Assembly: GCF_000959365.1 (NCBI RefSeq)
Contig: NZ_CP009555.1
Coordinates: 2,356,001 to 2,420,000, forward strand
From: Burkholderia oklahomensis C6786
Lineage (GTDB): Bacteria; Pseudomonadota; Gammaproteobacteria; Burkholderiales; Burkholderiaceae
DNA length: 64,000 nucleotides
Direction of reading: 5' to 3'
Shown here piece after piece: positions 59,229 to 64,000 of this stretch. The notes under the pieces were generated by a model that saw only the letters and a list, made by a program, of their open reading frames with translations, had not been told where the DNA came from and did no database searches. The stretch's first letter is position 1; each line of letters begins with the position of its first letter. The translations under genes were made by a program, and so were the position numbers.

Positions 59229-59298
59229 CTCCGTTTATTTTTGACTATCGCATAGATAAAATATATTAAATTTAAATAATTAATAGTATTTAATAGAA
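59229..59298 (+). promoter_or_regulatory. AT-rich promoter island upstream of katG
   Basis: A 70-bp A/T-rich island in a very GC-rich genome. It contains TTGACT (59241-59246), 17-bp spacer and TATTAA (59264-59269); the inverted repeat CTAT-CGC-ATAG at 59245-59255; and TTAATAG twice with a 10-bp period (59280-59286, 59290-59296). ATAG/CTAT elements repeated on one helix face are what OxyR binds. The promoter is probable; the OxyR site is inferred. Confidence 0.7.
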
Positions 59299-59369
59299 TG
59301 CCCTGCATGGATCGGCGCGGCGCCGCCGGCCGGTCCGGACGGATAGCGCAGGCGTCAAAGGAGGATGTC

Positions 59370-59507
59370 ATGATGCAATCGGCATTGCAGCACGCGCGGC
59401 GGAACATTGCGCCGCGCATGACGGTCGTCAATCGTGCCAGGGCTGCCATCCGGAGCCTGCGTCCGATTGCGTTCGCTTACCTGGCGGACCGCGCATATGG
59501 CGGCTGA
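59370..59507 (+). CDS. Small ORF in the katG leader, 45 residues
   Basis: A strong ribosome-binding site AAAGGAGG (59357-59364) precedes tandem ATGs at 59370 and 59373. The product (MMQSALQHARRNIAPRMTVV ... ending YLADRAYGG) is basic, with nine Arg in 45 residues, no signal peptide or clear membrane helix. It lies downstream of the katG promoter and 153 bp before katG, so it would be on the same mRNA. No family recognised. It may be a leader peptide or a real small protein. Confidence 0.55.
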   Translation: MMQSALQHARRNIAPRMTVVNRARAAIRSLRPIAFAYLADRAYGG

Positions 59508-61847
<2,340 letters not shown>

Positions 61848-61881
61848 TCGCGGCATCGTGCCGCTGACGCGGCGACGGAAC

Positions 61882-61915
61882 GGGAAACGGCCGGTCACAT
61901 GACCGGCCGTTTCCC
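61882..61915 (+). terminator. Hairpin after katG, without U-tract
   Basis: Perfect 16-bp arms (61882-61897 with 61900-61915) and a 2-base loop, but the 3' side ends TTTCCC and has no U-run. It may be a weak terminator or mRNA stabiliser that lets transcription continue into the small ORF and dps. Confidence 0.6.
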
Positions 61916-61951
61916 TCCGGGCCGCCGGTATCGTTTCAAGGAGTGACGGTC

Positions 61952-62116
61952 ATGACGCAAATGATGCTCGACATGCGCTCGGCGCTCGCGGCGCCGGCCA
62001 GGCGCGCGAGCGCCGTCGCGTTGCGGAGGCTGGTCGGCTTCGCGATCGCGGGCGGCGGCGCGGCCGTGCTGATCGCTCAGGCCGCGCATCGCATCGCGGC
62101 TGCCGCGGGCGGTTGA
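61952..62116 (+). CDS. Small ORF between katG and dps, 54 residues
   Basis: AAGGAG at 61938-61943 stands 8 bases before ATG 61952. The peptide (MTQMMLDMRSALAAPARRAS ..., ending AAAGG) has a basic middle and a hydrophobic stretch LVGFAIAGGGAAVLIAQAA (about 28-46) that could span a membrane once. Codons end mostly in G or C, like real genes here. No family recognised. It lies in the katG-dps interval and may be induced with them. Confidence 0.6.
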   Translation: MTQMMLDMRSALAAPARRASAVALRRLVGFAIAGGGAAVLIAQAAHRIAAAAGG

Positions 62117-62177
62117 GCGCGCATCCGATTCGCGCAAATTGCGCGATCGCGATCTAAGCTAAACTGGTGCGGCCCGG

Positions 62178-62235
62178 ACGCGCATGTCGCAGACGCGCAT
62201 GTCGCAGACGCGCACGTCGCAGACGCGCATGTCGC
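62178..62235 (+). repeat. 15-bp tandem repeat in the dps leader (3.9 units)
   Basis: Units start at 62178, 62193, 62208 and 62223; the consensus is ACGCGCATGTCGCAG, unit 3 having CACG for CATG. Each unit holds an ATG in frame with dps, so the frame reads as repeated MSQTR, but no ribosome-binding site supports these starts. It ends 65 bp before the dps start. Confidence 0.95.
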
Positions 62236-62300
62236 GCCCGGCATGCGGATTTTTCGATGCATTTTCGCCGGTTCGAACCATCGGACAAGGAGTCTCGAGG

Positions 62301-62789
62301 ATGGCCAAGAAAAGCAACGCAACTCAGATCAACATCGGCATCAGCGACAAGGATCGCAAGAAGATCGCGGAAGGGTTGTCCCGTCTGCTCGCCGACACGT
62401 ACACGCTGTACCTGAAGACGCACAACTTCCACTGGAACGTGACGGGCCCGATGTTCAACACGCTGCACCTGATGTTCGAGGAGCAGTACAACGAGCTGTG
62501 GCTCGCCGTCGATCTCGTCGCGGAGCGCATCCGCACGCTCGGCGTCGTCGCGCCGGGCACCTATCGCGAATTCGCAAAGCTGTCGTCGATTCCCGAGGCG
62601 GACGGCGTGCCGGCCGCCGAGGACATGATCCGCCAGCTCGTCGAGGGGCACGAGGCCGTCGTGCGCACCGCGCGGTCGATCTTTCCGGACGCCGACGCGG
62701 CAAGCGACGAGCCGACCGCCGATCTGCTGACGCAGCGGCTGCAGACGCACGAGAAGACCGCGTGGATGCTGCGCTCGCTGCTTGCCTGA
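62301..62789 (+). CDS. dps: DNA-protecting ferritin Dps
   Basis: Forms a 12-mer that oxidises and stores iron and shields DNA during oxidative stress. 162 residues; the ferroxidase ligands His44, His56, Asp71 and Glu75 have the standard spacing ([10 protein letters not shown] ... NTLHLMFEE ... AVDLVAERI). The basic N-terminus MAKKSNATQ could touch DNA. Start 62301 is preferred to in-frame ATGs of the leader repeat; AAGGAG is at 62287-62292. In B. pseudomallei dpsA is reported to be cotranscribed with katG under OxyR, which this layout fits. Confidence 0.96.
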   Translation: MAKKSNATQINIGISDKDRKKIAEGLSRLLADTYTLYLKTHNFHWNVTGPMFNTLHLMFEEQYNELWLAVDLVAERIRTLGVVAPGTYREFAKLSSIPEADGVPAAEDMIRQLVEGHEAVVRTARSIFPDADAASDEPTADLLTQRLQTHEKTAWMLRSLLA

Positions 62790-62859
62790 GCGGCGCATGC
62801 GCGGGCGGGCGGCGCCGAGCCGGCCCGAATCCCGATTTCGATTTCGATCGACTCGATGA

Positions 62860-62893
62860 AAGCCTCTCGCGGCCCGGCTGCGGGAGGCTTTTT
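62860..62893 (+). terminator. Terminator of dps
   Basis: AAGCCTCTCGC (62860-62870) pairs GCGGGAGGCTT (62880-62890) with one G-T pair, followed by a T-run. Confidence 0.9.
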
Positions 62894-63060
62894 CGTATAG
62901 GCGGCGCGCCGGGTCCGCGACCGGCGCGCGCGAACGCGTCGTGGCCCGATGTTCGCGCGGCGATTGGCGAGCCGCGCAGACGGTTTTAGAATGCAACTCA
63001 TCGTCTGCAACGCGCGCGGCCCGGCGCCGCGCTTCAAGACTTCCCGATTCCCGCAAGCCC

Positions 63061-63522
63061 ATGGCCCGACGTAAAGACATGAGCGCCGACGACTGCCCCG
63101 TCGCGCGCGCGGTGGACGCGGTCGGCGATCGCTGGTCGCTCCTCATCGTGCGCGACGCGTTCGACGGCGTGCGCCGCTTCACCGAATTCCAGCGCAACCT
63201 CGGCATCGCGCGCAACATGCTCGCCGACCGGCTGAAGACGCTCGTCGATTCGGGCGTGCTCGCGGCGGCGCCCGCGTCCGACGGCTCCGCGTACCAGGAG
63301 TACGTGCTGACCGACAAGGGGCGCGCGCTCTTTCCGGTCGTCGTCGCGCTGAGGCAGTGGGGCGAGTCGCAACTGTTCGCGGCGGGCGAGCCTCATTCGC
63401 GCCTCGTCGAGCGGCGCAGCGGCCGGCCGGTGGCCGCGATGGCGCCGCGCACGCACGGCGGCCGCGTGCTGCGGCCGGAGGATGCGATCGTCGACAAGCT
63501 CGGCGCGGACGGCGAGCGCTAG
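63061..63522 (+). CDS. HxlR-type winged-helix regulator
   Basis: 153 residues. The family core CPVARAVDAVGDRWSLLIVRDAF (about 12-34), with its sensor cysteine at 12 in DDCPV, and the recognition region FTEFQRNLGIARNMLADRLKTL, followed by the wing YQEYVLTDKGRALFPV. HxlR regulators often respond to aldehydes, quinones or redox state through that cysteine. Start 63061 gives MARRKDMSADDC; the frame is open 40 codons upstream. The target is unknown. Confidence 0.9.
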   Translation: MARRKDMSADDCPVARAVDAVGDRWSLLIVRDAFDGVRRFTEFQRNLGIARNMLADRLKTLVDSGVLAAAPASDGSAYQEYVLTDKGRALFPVVVALRQWGESQLFAAGEPHSRLVERRSGRPVAAMAPRTHGGRVLRPEDAIVDKLGADGER

Positions 63523-63618
63523 CTGGGAAGCTTCAATGGGTTGTATCGATGGTTCATTCGGGCTGAGTCCGGGCGACTGGAAATCTCCAAACACCCAACC
63601 TTCCAGGAACCCGGCCGG

Positions 63619-63735
63619 ATGAACACCCATAAGAATGCCCGGCTCACCTTTGCTCGTCGACTTGGGATGGTTCAGGAGATTGCCGCATACGGCTGGACCG
63701 TGGCTCGAGCGGCAGCCGATCACGGCGTGGCGGCG
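63619..63735 (+). pseudogene. IS481-type transposase fragment (N-terminus only)
   Basis: ATG 63619 opens MNTHKNARLTFARRLGMVQE, then IAAYGWTVARAAADHGVAA, the helix-turn-helix start of IS481-family transposases found widely in Burkholderia. Similarity stops near 63735, and what follows is unrelated; the DDE catalytic domain is missing. The left end of the element may be near 63530-63550, but I cannot see a paired terminal repeat. A dead remnant. Confidence 0.8.
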
Positions 63736-63953
63736 TCGTCGGCGTTGCCGTCATGGCGCCGGCCGCTGAACCGACGAAGTGGCCCGTCGACGCGCACGCA
63801 CCTGCGCCGCCCGCATTCCGCATGCGGCCGGCGAGCAGGGCGCAAAGGGACGTAAAAAGGGGCAAAAACGCGAGCCCCGCGTTTTTGCCGCAAATCCCGC
63901 GCGGTTCTACAATGCCGGAGTTACGTTTCCGGGCCTCCCGCCCGTTCACCCCG
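63736..63953. other. Intergenic segment with 12-bp hairpin before ubiA
   Basis: Contains a perfect hairpin: arms 63861-63872 and 63878-63889, loop AGCCC, with an AAAAA/TTTTT pair inside the arms. It may terminate transcription in either direction. Confidence 0.65.
63885..63913 (+). promoter_or_regulatory. Candidate promoter of ubiA
   Basis: TTGCCG (63885-63890), 17-bp spacer, TACAAT (63908-63913). The -35 box overlaps the hairpin arm at 63878-63889. Confidence 0.6.
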
Positions 63954-64000
63954 ATGCTCGCCCGTTTCCCTCTCTATTTGCGGCTGATCCGGATGGACAA
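63954..64000 (+). CDS. ubiA: 4-hydroxybenzoate polyprenyltransferase, first codons (cut by window end)
   Basis: Only 15 codons are visible: MLARFPLYLRLIRMD, matching the usual N-terminus of UbiA, the membrane prenyltransferase that attaches the isoprenoid tail to 4-hydroxybenzoate in ubiquinone synthesis. Its position near oxyR-katG-dps agrees with other Burkholderia genomes. The call rests on a short stretch and on context. Confidence 0.75.
   Translation, partial: MLARFPLYLRLIRMD

Noticed and set aside
62184..62300. Dps starting inside the 15-bp repeat (MSQTR repeats)
   Set aside because: No ribosome-binding site before any of these ATGs, while AAGGAG precedes 62301 and gives a normal-length Dps.

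Overview
The window is chromosomal DNA of a betaproteobacterium, almost certainly Burkholderia and probably a member of the B. pseudomallei/thailandensis complex. The reasons are the very high GC content with strong third-position GC, many short tandem repeats between genes, and a run of gene neighbourhoods typical of that genus (gltIJKL behind gdhA, dusB-fis-purH-ruvCAB, queA-tgt-yajC-secDF, oxyR-katG-dps beside ubiA). It is almost all core genome. I see no tRNA, rRNA, CRISPR array, prophage or intact insertion sequence.

Layout. 1-4.3 kb: the end of glutamate dehydrogenase, then the glutamate/aspartate ABC transporter gltIJKL, with a hairpin terminator between the binding protein and the permeases. 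4.7-8.0 kb: a class II glutamine amidotransferase, pyrC and a DUF3025 protein. 8.2-8.6 kb: the RNase P RNA gene. 8.7-11.2 kb: an OsmC protein, a compact candidate small RNA with its own promoter, two C-rich anti-Shine-Dalgarno-like hairpins and a terminator, then rplM-rpsI and erpA. 11.3-15.1 kb: anmK, divergent from tyrS-dtd-histidine phosphatase. 15.2-17.4 kb: a ParB-like lipoprotein and an MpaB/DUF2236 protein. 17.5-23.2 kb, minus strand: dusB-fis-purH, a terminator, then ruvC, ruvA and ruvB. 23.8-26.5 kb: a UbiH-type hydroxylase and Xaa-Pro aminopeptidase. 26.9-31.2 kb: a GST-like protein, an FMN glutamate-synthase-like protein, mnmA and a Nudix hydrolase. 31.4-34.4 kb: the three-subunit proton-translocating transhydrogenase. 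34.6-37.0 kb: a WYL regulator, a VOC protein, a decayed ArsR regulator gene with two perfect palindromes upstream, and an SRPBCC protein. 37.2-41.0 kb: a THUMP RNA methyltransferase, a 7-bp tandem repeat and a Gcr-type membrane 'site-specific recombinase'. 41.8-45.5 kb: a four-gene Pqi (MCE lipid-transport) operon with PqiA split in two. 45.8-49.1 kb: cytochrome b561, two YceI proteins and an MHS-family transporter with a 5-bp tandem repeat in its leader. 49.3-55.5 kb, minus strand: queA-tgt-yajC-secD-secF. 55.6-62.8 kb: recG, then the peroxide-defence block oxyR-katG-dps, with two small ORFs that have good ribosome-binding sites on either side of katG. 63.0-64.0 kb: an HxlR regulator, a stub of an IS481-type transposase and the first codons of ubiA.

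How the genes work together. Glutamate uptake and catabolism sit together at the left end. The RuvABC resolvasome and RecG cover Holliday-junction and fork processing. QueA and Tgt make queuosine, while YajC-SecDF drives protein export. PqiABC should carry lipid between the membranes. OxyR would sense peroxide through Cys199/Cys208 and switch on katG and dps.

No obvious new multi-gene system appears. The best leads are the candidate small RNA at 9452-9543, the sORFs flanking katG, the tandem repeats placed in leaders or inside mnmA, the exported ParB-like protein and the decayed ArsR locus that keeps its operators. All calls come from reading the sequence; no database search was run.
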